A stretch of DNA of 5,333 bases from an uncultured Lachnospiraceae bacterium (GCA_947175775.1 CAMWNY010000209.1:1-5333); one strand, 5' to 3'; positions 1-5,285 are shown, counted from the stretch's first letter. Notes: a model not told the origin generated them from the sequence alone. A program made the numbers and translations.

Positions 1-12
1 TAAACGCAAAAA

Positions 13-55
13 AGGACTAAATCAATAAAACTTAATGTTTTACTGATTTAGTCCT
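13..55 (-). terminator. Long stem-loop with T6 tail, terminator for the leftward unit
   Basis: Seen: a perfect 12-bp inverted repeat (13-24 with 44-55), one A/C mismatch, then a further 6-bp stem (26-31 with 37-42) around a 5-nt loop TTAAT. Read on the minus strand, the hairpin is followed directly by six T (positions 13 to 8). This is the classic intrinsic terminator form and it lies downstream of the recombinase. The stem is long and AT-rich, so it could also work in the other direction or be part of an element end. Confidence 0.7.
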
Positions 56-68
56 CAATAGATACGCA

Positions 69-96
69 AAAGGGAAGTAATCTCTCACTTCCCTTT
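69..96 (-). terminator. Stem-loop directly after the recombinase stop
   Basis: Seen: a perfect 10-bp stem, AAAGGGAAGT (69-78) pairing with ACTTCCCTTT (87-96), with an 8-nt loop. It begins 4 nt past the recombinase stop codon, and on the minus strand it runs into a TTTT tract. Together with the second hairpin at 13-55 it forms a tandem terminator. The T tract is short, which may be why a second one is present. Confidence 0.65.
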
Positions 97-100
97 CGAC

Positions 101-1903
101 TTAGATATAGACTTTAAGCACTATGTCTTTGAATCTATTGGCTTTTGTATACTGTGGGTGATGCGACATATATTGCTGCACATCTTCACGAGTCACCACA
201 AAAGTTCCAAAATAGACTGGCTTATATTCTATTTTCCTACATTGTTTATAGCCGCCTGTGCCGCTGTTGTCCAATGTAGGACTCTCGATTAGGCTAACTG
301 TTGGATCGTTTTTACGACCAGCGACCTGTAATCTCAGGTCATCATCAAATATGTTCAGTTTCCAAACAAAACAATCAGGATAAACAATAATCTCTTTTAC
401 AAAAGCATCTATCACTTCTTCCGGTATGCTGTATGTCGAGAAATTAAAATCCTGTTCTAACCCATACTTTAACACCTGCAACCGATTTTCGTATTCTTCG
501 TCAGATACTTCTTCGTCAATTTGATATGACTCCAGTATTTTTTGGTATTTAGCTTTTTCCTCAAACAAAAATTTTTTCTTTTCCTCAAATTTTGCCCTGT
601 CAATTTCGCCAGCCATTCTCATATCAACTAAATTATCATACTTTTTATCCAATATTGCAATCTTTCTTAAGGTTTCCTCAATCTCTCCTTGAAAATCAAC
701 CTCCCTGTCATCCATGAAATGTTTTTCAAGCATTTCATTGGCTATTTGAATGATGCTGCTCCTGTCCTGCCAAAACTTTTGAAAGACTACATCCGCCATT
801 GCTCCTAACTTCCACCCCGGCACCATTGGCGAATCACATATCCCCTCTAAATCTAATCCTTTCTTGGTTCGGGTAGCTATACTTCCCGTTCTGATCTGCG
901 AATAACATTGGTAACAATATTGCGGAACACCATTTACCCTCCGCCATACCCGTCTATTCATAGAAGCACCGCAGTAACATTTTAATTTCTTGCACCACAC
1001 ATCATTTGCCTTATGCTTTCCCCTGCGCCCTCTATTATTAACGGAACAGGTCTTAGAGTCGAGCATCTTTCTGACTTTCTCAAATTCTTCCTTTGTGATA
1101 ATAGGCTGATGTTTTCCCTCTACTGCAATCTGTTCTACTTCTCCCCAATTTCTGATTTTCTTTTGTTCCAAATAATCAGGAACATATTCTTTCCTATATA
1201 CAATAATGCCACAGTAAAATGGGTTATTCAAAACTCTGCTTATGTACGACGAATACCACCTTGTTAATCCTGATGAGGTTGTCCTTCCCGCTGCTTCAAG
1301 TGCAAATTGTATCTTGCGCATCCCCATTCCGTCTAAGTACATATCATAAATCATGCGGACTGTTTTCGCCTGTTCTTCATTGATTACAAATTCTTTTCCA
1401 ACTCTGTCATATCCTAAAATATTTCCATTTCCATACGGCACTCCATTCTGAAATGAAATCATCTGTCCCGCTTTCACACGGGTAGATGTTTTTTTGCTTT
1501 CATTTTGAGCCAGTGTAGCCATAATTGTCAAGCGAAGCTCCCCGTCATCGTCATTCATTGTCCAAATATTATCCTCTGTAAAGTAGACCTCAACCCCATA
1601 CTTTTTTAATATCCTTGTCTGCTGTAAAGTATCTACCGTATTCCTCGCAAAACGCGATACCTCTCTAGTAACAATCAAATCAAAACAACCATTTTTTGCA
1701 TCGTCCATCATTTCAAGAAAACTTTGTCTTTTATTGACAGATGTTCCGGTTATGCCCTCATCGACATACCTTTTATACAGCTTCCAATCTGGGTGAAATT
1801 GGAACAGATTATCATAATATTGAACTTGATTTTCCAAAGCAGATATTTGTGCTTCATGCTCGGTGGAAACTCTTGCGTATATGGCAACTTTTCTTTCACT
1901 CAT
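101..1903 (-). CDS. Large serine recombinase (site-specific integrase/excisionase of the element)
   Basis: This cytoplasmic enzyme cuts and rejoins DNA at attachment sites through a phosphoserine link, moving the element in and out of the chromosome. The 600-residue protein has the family order. The resolvase catalytic domain (about 5-150) carries YARVS with nucleophile S13 and R11, then DEGITGTS (48-55) and REVSRFARN (80-88) with catalytic-type R84 and R87. A recombinase domain follows (about 160-285). A zinc ribbon has C309-x-C311, C330-x2-C333 and possibly C356. A charged coiled-coil-like stretch (about 402-478) precedes a C-terminal tail. The length fits the large serine class of TnpX, TndX and clostridial transposon recombinases. 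The ATG start is supported by GGAGG at 1911-1915 with 7 nt spacing. It sits 42 nt after the small upstream gene, so the two are probably cotranscribed. All key residues are present and the frame is intact. The family call is firm; the target site is unknown. Confidence 0.96.
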   Translation of the reverse strand: MSERKVAIYARVSTEHEAQISALENQVQYYDNLFQFHPDWKLYKRYVDEGITGTSVNKRQSFLEMMDDAKNGCFDLIVTREVSRFARNTVDTLQQTRILKKYGVEVYFTEDNIWTMNDDDGELRLTIMATLAQNESKKTSTRVKAGQMISFQNGVPYGNGNILGYDRVGKEFVINEEQAKTVRMIYDMYLDGMGMRKIQFALEAAGRTTSSGLTRWYSSYISRVLNNPFYCGIIVYRKEYVPDYLEQKKIRNWGEVEQIAVEGKHQPIITKEEFEKVRKMLDSKTCSVNNRGRRGKHKANDVWCKKLKCYCGASMNRRVWRRVNGVPQYCYQCYSQIRTGSIATRTKKGLDLEGICDSPMVPGWKLGAMADVVFQKFWQDRSSIIQIANEMLEKHFMDDREVDFQGEIEETLRKIAILDKKYDNLVDMRMAGEIDRAKFEEKKKFLFEEKAKYQKILESYQIDEEVSDEEYENRLQVLKYGLEQDFNFSTYSIPEEVIDAFVKEIIVYPDCFVWKLNIFDDDLRLQVAGRKNDPTVSLIESPTLDNSGTGGYKQCRKIEYKPVYFGTFVVTREDVQQYMSHHPQYTKANRFKDIVLKVYI

Positions 1904-1945
1904 ATATCCGCCTCCGTTTTCCTACATTGTTTCTTTTCATTTATA

Positions 1946-2119
1946 TTAACATAGCATTTCTCTATTGGCAATAGATATTTTGCTTATCGTTTCTTTTTTT
2001 ATATTTTTGTAGACAAGCTCTGATATTTTTCCGTCATTATAGAGATGTTTTATCAAGGCTAACGCAATAATCCTATCTGCATCTCTTATCCCTGTCTGTT
2101 CACTCGTTTTATTTTTCAA
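1946..2119 (-). CDS. Small SHOCT-like protein of unknown function, upstream of the recombinase
   Basis: This is a short basic protein of about 57 residues if translation starts at the TTG at 2119. The segment DADRIIALALIKHLYNDGKISELVYKNIKKE resembles the SHOCT-type pattern of a helix, a short turn with DGKIS, and a second helix ending in Lys/Glu. From general knowledge, similar small proteins sit next to recombinases in clostridial mobile elements, but their role is not established. I chose this start because AAAGGAG at 2126-2132 lies 6 nt before it, a near-perfect ribosome binding site. The frame is open further upstream, with a TTG at 2164 (GGAG 6 nt before it, 72 residues) and an ATG at 2143 with no good site. 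The upstream residues would then be encoded by the ribosome binding site itself, so I favour the short form. It leads the unit with the recombinase. A helper or regulator of recombination is possible but is inference only. Confidence 0.7.
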   Translation of the reverse strand: MKNKTSEQTGIRDADRIIALALIKHLYNDGKISELVYKNIKKETISKISIANREMLC

Positions 2120-2125
2120 TTTAAT

Positions 2126-2132
2126 CTCCTTT
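2126..2132 (-). promoter_or_regulatory. Ribosome binding site deciding the TTG start of the small gene
   Basis: Seen: AAAGGAG on the minus strand followed by 6 nt and TTG. This is the strongest Shine-Dalgarno match among the three possible starts of this frame, and it favours a 57-residue product over the 72-residue reading. Confidence 0.6.
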
Positions 2133-2216
2133 CCACATTGCATAACTTTATCTGCCCATGACAAAAAAGACTCCTGTTCCTATCTCTCATCAGCAGACAA
2201 ATTTTTTCAAAAATAC

Positions 2217-2246
2217 AATACAGGTGACAGGTCATTACTCTGTCCA
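2217..2246 (-). promoter_or_regulatory. Possible promoter of the small gene/recombinase unit
   Basis: Seen on the minus strand: TGGACA (2241-2246, 5 of 6 to the -35 consensus), an 18-nt spacer, and TGTATT (2217-2222, 4 of 6 to the -10). Transcription would begin near 2210, upstream of both TTG starts. The spacer carries a small inverted repeat, TGAC-AG-GTCA (2225-2234), that could be an operator. The -10 is weak, so this is a tentative call. Confidence 0.33.
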
Positions 2247-2528
2247 CATCGGTCTTGCACCGTCATTCAAATTGACCGCATCACAATCCATGTTGCAATA
2301 CGGAAGTATCATTATCAAAAATATGTATCATTGCCCCGTGCAACTGCTGCACATTTCGCCAGACATTCCCCGCTCCTGCCTTAACTTCAACATCAGCTTT
2401 TCATGTTCCCTCGTTCTCACTTCCATATAAATAATGAAAGCAGGCATCTCTTGGCGTGTCCGCATAGCGGCTCCACATATCCCACACGTCCTGTATGTAT
2501 CTGCATATGAAATTGTCAAGGTACACCC

Positions 2529-2545
2529 GCAGGCTGTATGCCTGC
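2529..2545. repeat. Short hairpin, 6-bp stem
   Basis: Seen: GCAGGC (2529-2534) pairs with GCCTGC (2540-2545) around the 5-nt loop TGTAT. It is the last of three consecutive stem-loops in the direction of the minus strand. No T run follows, so it does not look like a terminator on its own. Confidence 0.45.
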
Positions 2546-2563
2546 ATTTTGGATAAAATCAAC

Positions 2564-2583
2564 TTTGGACTTGTCAGTCCAAA
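2564..2583. repeat. Hairpin with 8-bp perfect stem
   Basis: Seen: TTTGGACT (2564-2571) pairs with AGTCCAAA (2576-2583) with a 4-nt loop. It abuts the larger inverted repeat at 2583-2640. On the minus strand it falls right after the T run of that repeat. It could be a second stem of a compound terminator or part of a structured leader. Confidence 0.5.
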
Positions 2584-2640
2584 AAGCACATAAGCACACT
2601 CCCGTCTGCTATGAACGGTCTGCAAAAAATTATGTGCTTT
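2583..2640 (-). terminator. 11-bp inverted repeat with T run, likely end of the regulator transcript
   Basis: Seen: AAAGCACATAA (2583-2593) pairs perfectly with TTATGTGCTTT (2630-2640). The 36-nt loop contains a small CCGT/ACGG pairing. On the minus strand the arm ends in TTTTT, about 15 nt after the regulator's stop codon begins the intergenic region. The form fits an intrinsic terminator, but the loop is unusually long, so a different structured role is also possible. Confidence 0.5.
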
Positions 2641-2655
2641 AGAAGAATGACAAGT

Positions 2656-2985
2656 TTAGAGTTCCTGCTTATAGGGTCCGTATTTATGTATAATCTGCAG
2701 GAGTGTTTCCTTGTGCCGTTCTTCTGCACCCTCATAAACTTCTTTCAAAGTTTTTAACTCTTTTGCGGTCAGTGAATTGATATACGGAGTATAATTCTCA
2801 AGCATAAAAATCCCCCCTGCCACTCCCGGCTTGGTATAGATTGGATAACCACGAGATAAAGCCTGAATGTCGTTCTCTATTGTTCGCGCAGTAACGCCAA
2901 ATTCTTCTGCAAGTTCGGTTACTGTTACATGACGCTTGACAGCTAGTATGCTTACAATTTCGTTCCTGCGTTCCCATACATTCAT
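2656..2985 (-). CDS. DeoR/HTH_11-type winged helix-turn-helix regulator
   Basis: This 109-residue protein is a likely DNA-binding transcription regulator. The N-terminal WERRNEIVSILAVKRH leads into a helix-turn-helix at about 21-45, TVTELAEEFGVTARTIENDI, with the second helix VTARTIENDIQAL as the probable recognition helix. A wing-like segment follows, YPIYTKPGVAGGIFM (about 47-61). This is the layout of DeoR/HTH_11 domains, but the large effector (sugar or WYL) domain of full-length members is absent. Only a short helical tail of about 45 residues remains. Short stand-alone forms like this are common in clostridial mobile elements. The ATG start is backed by GAAAGGAGGT at 2991-3000 with 5 nt spacing, an almost complete match to the anti-Shine-Dalgarno. 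It lies between the recombinase unit and the divergent mobilization unit, so control of one or both is a reasonable inference. Its target is unknown. Confidence 0.87.
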   Translation of the reverse strand: MNVWERRNEIVSILAVKRHVTVTELAEEFGVTARTIENDIQALSRGYPIYTKPGVAGGIFMLENYTPYINSLTAKELKTLKEVYEGAEERHKETLLQIIHKYGPYKQEL

Positions 2986-3018
2986 TCCTTACCTCCTTTC
3001 TGAAAATTCTCCAAACCT

Positions 3019-3024
3019 ATTGTA
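3019..3024 (-). promoter_or_regulatory. Possible -10 box of the regulator gene
   Basis: Seen on the minus strand: TACAAT (5 of 6 to consensus), 33 nt before the start codon. I see no good -35 at 16-18 nt; that place is taken by the inverted repeat at 3034-3052. A promoter that needs an activator, or one that is autoregulated, would look like this, but the call is weak. Confidence 0.25.
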
Positions 3025-3033
3025 AAAGGAAAC

Positions 3034-3052
3034 CCCGAAAATCCGTTTCGGG
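3034..3052. repeat. Inverted repeat upstream of the regulator, possible operator
   Basis: Seen: CCCGAAA (3034-3040) pairs with TTTCGGG (3046-3052) around a 5-nt centre. It overlaps where the -35 of the regulator promoter should be, a usual place for an autoregulatory operator. There is no evidence of binding. It could equally be a simple RNA hairpin. Confidence 0.4.
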
Positions 3053-3106
3053 AATTAAAAATCTTTTTCAAAATTTTTTTTGCAAACCAGATTTCGCTTT
3101 CTATTG

Positions 3107-3135
3107 TTGACTTTCCGCCCAAGTGTTGCTAAAAT
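3107..3135 (+). promoter_or_regulatory. Near-consensus sigma-A promoter facing the mobilization genes
   Basis: Seen: TTGACT (3107-3112, 5 of 6), a spacer of exactly 17 nt, and TAAAAT (3130-3135, 5 of 6). Transcription would begin near 3142. This is the best promoter in the window. It points towards mobC, about 415 nt away, leaving a long structured leader. It may drive the mobilization operon, a short terminated RNA, or both. Confidence 0.6.
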
Positions 3136-3141
3136 TTGGAC

Positions 3142-3232
3142 AGGATAAAATCACAAATTCAAAAAAGACACACCAAACTGCTATGGAACTTCTGCGGGCA
3201 TTTTTGCCTGCTGTCAGTCATGGCAGTTTTTT
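3142..3232 (+). ncRNA. Possible short leader RNA with attenuator-like hairpins
   Basis: If the promoter at 3107-3135 is used, the first about 90 nt contain two competing structures. One is a 7-bp stem with a G-T wobble (3194-3200 with 3205-3211, loop TTTT). The other is 3208-3214 with 3220-3226, a 7-bp stem with two wobbles, followed at once by T6 (3227-3232). They share bases 3208-3211 and so cannot form together, as in a transcription attenuator. An ATG at 3183 begins a frame across the hairpins but lacks a ribosome binding site. The structure is seen; the regulatory role is inference. Confidence 0.35.
3208..3232 (+). terminator. Weak intrinsic terminator in the mobilization leader
   Basis: Seen: CTGCTGT (3208-3214) pairs with ATGGCAG (3220-3226) using two G-T wobbles, then six T. 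The stem is short, so termination may be partial, which suits read-through into mobC. Confidence 0.4.
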
Positions 3233-3284
3233 ATATTGTCATGCACCATATTCAAGAACCGGAATACCTTACAACTTTCCGAAA

Positions 3285-3302
3285 ACGGGCGGTAACGCCC
3301 GT
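3285..3302. repeat. Stem-loop 1 of the array
   Basis: Seen: ACGGGCG (3285-3291) pairs perfectly with CGCCCGT (3296-3302) around the loop GTAA. The GC-rich stem and purine tetraloop would be stable in single-stranded DNA or RNA. No T run follows. Confidence 0.7.
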
Positions 3303-3304
3303 AA

Positions 3305-3340
3305 GGGTTTTGGGCAGGCTGCCTATGCAGCCTAAAACCC
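3305..3340. repeat. Stem-loop 2 of the array, two-part stem
   Basis: Seen: outer stem GGGTTTT (3305-3311) with AAAACCC (3334-3340), and inner stem GGCTGC (3317-3322) with GCAGCC (3327-3332) around CTAT. Five bases, GGGCA, are unpaired on the left side and one T on the right. Confidence 0.7.
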
Positions 3341-3364
3341 GCAAATCCCCTGCGGGAGATTTGC
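3341..3364. repeat. Stem-loop 3 of the array
   Basis: Seen: GCAAATC (3341-3347) with GATTTGC (3358-3364), continued by CCC with GGG around a TGC loop and a single bulged A at 3357. It begins at the base right after stem-loop 2. Confidence 0.7.
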
Positions 3365-3380
3365 CAAGAATAGCAAGCAC

Positions 3381-3402
3381 TGCTCACGGACGTCCGTGAG
3401 CA
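3381..3402. repeat. Perfect 22-bp palindrome
   Basis: Seen: the half-site TGCTCACGGAC (3381-3391) is followed without spacer by its exact reverse complement (3392-3402). With no loop it is poor as an RNA hairpin but ideal as a binding site for a dimeric protein, such as the ribbon-helix-helix MobC or the HTH regulator. This role is inferred. Confidence 0.7.
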
Positions 3403-3403
3403 C

Positions 3404-3444
3404 ATTTTTCACAAACCGCTTCCCTATGGGAATTTGTGAAAAAT
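3404..3444. repeat. Large inverted repeat next to the putative nick region
   Basis: Seen: a perfect 12-bp outer stem, ATTTTTCACAAA (3404-3415) with 3433-3444, and an inner 5-bp stem TTCCC/GGGAA (3420-3424 with 3428-3432) around TAT. CCGC (3416-3419) is bulged on the left arm only. A long inverted repeat just before the nick is a standard part of MOBP-type origins, where it helps recognition and closure of the transferred strand. Confidence 0.7.
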
Positions 3445-3557
3445 GACTTGCAGAGGGCATATCCCCTGACCCCCTAAATACTCCCAAAACCGCTGTGCCT
3501 GACACGGCATATTTATCAGAAACCTTATAAAAATATAGAAAAGGAAAGGATAAGAAC

Positions 3558-3899
3558 ATGGAGAACAGAGACAGACAAAACAGACTGACCTTGCGTTTAA
3601 GCGATGATGAGCGGTACATACTGGAACAGAAATGGAAAGCCTCCGGAATGAAAGACAAATCCGCTTTTATCCGACACCTAATCCTGTACGGATATGTCTA
3701 TGATGTAAACTACGACCATCTGCAGGAATACAACACAATCCTCTCACGCATCGGGAACAGCCTGAACCAGATTGCCAAAAGAATGAACGCCACGGGCAAT
3801 GTTTATAAAGCCGATGTAAAGGAAGTAAAGGAGCTGATGAATCAGGTATGGCAATCACAAAAATCCATGCTATCCAAGCAACCGTCCATAAAGCAGTAA
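3558..3899 (+). CDS. mobC: MobC-type relaxosome accessory protein
   Basis: This DNA-binding helper of conjugative mobilization binds oriT and assists strand opening for the relaxase. The 113-residue protein has an N-terminal ribbon-helix-helix-like part (about 9-43): beta strand RLTLRLS, then ERYILEQKWKASG and KSAFIRHLIL as helices. The MobC signature LSRIGNSLNQIAKRMNATGNVY follows at 62-83. The length is typical of the family. The ATG start is preceded by AAGGAAAGG ending 8 nt upstream. Its last 52 bp overlap the relaxase gene in another frame, pointing to one operon and coupled translation. The nearest strong promoter is at 3107-3135; an AT-rich stretch TATAAAAATATAG just upstream (3526-3538) could contain a nearer -10 but has no clear -35. 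The pairing with the relaxase resembles the Orf28/Orf29 pair of Tn1549. The family call is confident. Confidence 0.92.
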   Translation: MENRDRQNRLTLRLSDDERYILEQKWKASGMKDKSAFIRHLILYGYVYDVNYDHLQEYNTILSRIGNSLNQIAKRMNATGNVYKADVKEVKELMNQVWQSQKSMLSKQPSIKQ

Positions 3900-5269
3900 A
3901 CTATATCTGCAACCCCGAAAAAACCGATGAGGGCATTCTCATTTCTTCCTTTGGGTGCAGCCCTGAAACCGCTGCTTTTGATTTCAAATTTGCCTTGTCA
4001 AAGACCAAACAATCCGACCCGAATAAAGCCTTTCATCTGATACAGGCATTTATGCCCGGAGAGATATCTTATGATGAGGCGCACCGCATCGGCGTGGAGC
4101 TTGCCGACAAACTTTTAGAGGGAAAATATTCCTACATCGTGTCCACACACACCGATAAGGGACACGTCCACAACCACATTATTTTCTGCGCCGCAGACAA
4201 CGTGAACCATGAAAAATATCACGACTGCAAACAAACCTATCGGAGCATCCGCCGCCTGAATGATGAGCTGTGCCGGGCACATGGTCTTTCCATTATCGAG
4301 CCGCACAGAAAATCATTATCTGCAGGCGCAGGCAGGGGCAAAAGCTATCACGAATGGCAGTCTGAACAAAGCGGCACTTCATGGAAAGTCAAGCTAAAAA
4401 ATGCTATTGACGAAGCCATAGAAATTGCCGATACTTACGAGGACTGCCTCAACCTGATCCGCTCCAAAGGCTATGAGATAAAAGGTGAATCCCTTGACAA
4501 AAATGCACCAAAATATATCTCTTTCCGTCCTCTTGACAGGGAGCGTTTTGTCCGTGGCAGCGAACGTTCTTTAGGTGCGGACTATACCAAAGAACGGATT
4601 GAGGAACGTATCAGGGAAAAGGGTTTAGAGCCTCCCAAAAAACGTGTTCCATTCCCAACAAGAAAGAAAAATCCTGTTAAAGATTATTCTTCCAAAAAGC
4701 TCATTGACACCACGGAAGAAAAGTTTGCACAAAGTCCCAGATTAAAACATTGGGTGGACATTCAAAACCTCAAAATTGCCGCCAGCAGTTACAGCGCGGC
4801 AGGCTCCATTTCCGAACTGGAAAAACAGATTGACGCCAAGTCAGTCCTTGCAAAAACCGCGCGTGAAAGCCTCGTAGAAACGGAGCATCAGTTAAAGGAT
4901 TTAGGGCAGATACTAAAATATGCCGAACAGTATAAAAGCAACCGTATCTACCATATCCGCTATCAGAAATCAAAAGATAAGGACAGATATCTACGGCAAC
5001 ATGAAACGGAACTCCTGCTCCATGACGGTGCTGAAAATATGCTGAAACGCCTCGGTATTGACACCAAAAACCTCGACGTGGAAAAACTGCGGAGTGATTA
5101 CAATACACTATATTCCAAGAAAACGGAGTTGCAAAAAACATATAAATCCGCAGAAAAAGAACGTAACATACTGGCACAGAAACTAAATAATATAAACTTG
5201 TATCTTGAGCAAAATCATCATTCAGCAACTAACCTTAAAAGTGTTATAGAAAACTCAACTTCTCTATAA
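3848..5269 (+). CDS. MOBP-type relaxase (mobilization nuclease)
   Basis: The relaxase nicks one strand of oriT, stays bound to the 5' end through a tyrosine, and pilots that strand to the recipient. The 473-residue protein has the nuclease domain in the N-terminal half. Y19 in VNYICNPEKT is the likely catalytic tyrosine. The metal-binding three-His motif is HTDKGHVHNHIIF (101-113) with H101, H106, H108 and H110. LCRAHGLSII (141-150) and GKSYHEW (164-170) are also typical of Firmicutes relaxases of this group. The domain is Relaxase/Mobilization nuclease (PF03432 type); similarity to the Tn1549 relaxase family is from memory. The C-terminal part (about 320-460) is rich in Lys, Glu and Leu and looks coiled-coil, perhaps for relaxosome contacts. 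The start MAITKIHAI matches family practice. AAAGGAG at 3827-3833 is 14 nt away, rather far, so translation may depend on coupling to mobC. The frame is intact and there is no helicase or primase domain. Confidence 0.95.
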   Translation: MAITKIHAIQATVHKAVNYICNPEKTDEGILISSFGCSPETAAFDFKFALSKTKQSDPNKAFHLIQAFMPGEISYDEAHRIGVELADKLLEGKYSYIVSTHTDKGHVHNHIIFCAADNVNHEKYHDCKQTYRSIRRLNDELCRAHGLSIIEPHRKSLSAGAGRGKSYHEWQSEQSGTSWKVKLKNAIDEAIEIADTYEDCLNLIRSKGYEIKGESLDKNAPKYISFRPLDRERFVRGSERSLGADYTKERIEERIREKGLEPPKKRVPFPTRKKNPVKDYSSKKLIDTTEEKFAQSPRLKHWVDIQNLKIAASSYSAAGSISELEKQIDAKSVLAKTARESLVETEHQLKDLGQILKYAEQYKSNRIYHIRYQKSKDKDRYLRQHETELLLHDGAENMLKRLGIDTKNLDVEKLRSDYNTLYSKKTELQKTYKSAEKERNILAQKLNNINLYLEQNHHSATNLKSVIENSTSL

Positions 5270-5285
5270 TGTTCCCATTAAAAAA

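Larger units (their letters stand above)
2165..2655. other. About 490-bp gap with no convincing intact gene; hairpins and broken frames
   Basis: No frame has both a good start and a ribosome binding site. Two overlapping minus-strand frames are open, 2401-2625 (74 residues from TTG) and 2328-2519 (63 residues from TTG), and neither has a Shine-Dalgarno sequence. The first continues past its stop into more readable sequence interrupted by several further stops, as a decayed gene might. I do not recognise either translation. The region also holds the hairpins listed separately, and its left part holds the possible promoter of the leftward unit. It may be a relic gene, a leader, or a former cargo insertion point. 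Confidence 0.4.
3285..3475 (+). other. oriT: Candidate origin of transfer (oriT): array of stem-loops before mobC
   Basis: Five structured elements lie almost back to back in 160 bp just upstream of the mobilization genes, which is where oriT of mobilizable elements normally lies. They are at 3285-3302, 3305-3340, 3341-3364, 3381-3402 and 3404-3444. Next comes a C-rich stretch, AGGGCATATCCCCTGACC from 3454, ending in five C and a T at 3475. The ATCCCCTG in it loosely recalls the YATCCTG nick motif of IncP-type MOBP origins, so a nick near 3461-3470 is a guess. MobC and the relaxase would act here. The structures are seen; the oriT role comes from context and family knowledge, and the nick position is low-confidence. 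Confidence 0.55.

Noticed and set aside
2513..2518. Perfect TTGACA on the minus strand
   Set aside because: No acceptable -10 box at 15-19 nt downstream.
2328..2519. Leftward 63-residue frame with CGIC and CSSC pairs like a zinc finger
   Set aside because: It starts at TTG without a ribosome binding site and overlaps another frame. The cysteine pairs may be chance.
2401..2625. Leftward 74-residue frame after the regulator
   Set aside because: It starts at a TTG within the inverted repeat, has no ribosome binding site and no recognisable family. It is kept only as part of the unexplained gap.
3123..3335. Rightward 70-residue frame containing a possible leader peptide from ATG 3183
   Set aside because: No ribosome binding site near either start and the frame crosses several hairpins. 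A leader peptide remains possible but unsupported.
3136..3399. Rightward 87-residue frame from TTG with a hydrophobic stretch like a membrane helix
   Set aside because: No ribosome binding site; its TTG start lies before the likely transcription start; and its second half is encoded entirely by the stem-loops of the oriT region.
3285..3444. Hairpin series as a CRISPR array or tandem repeat
   Set aside because: The stem sequences differ from one another and there are no repeated units with spacers.
3499..3531. CTGACA and TATAAA as a promoter just before mobC
   Set aside because: The spacing is 21 nt, too long for a normal sigma-A promoter.
4770..5228. Leftward 152-residue frame opposite the relaxase C-terminus
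   Set aside because: It lies wholly antisense to a well supported gene, and its composition shows no domain or start signal.
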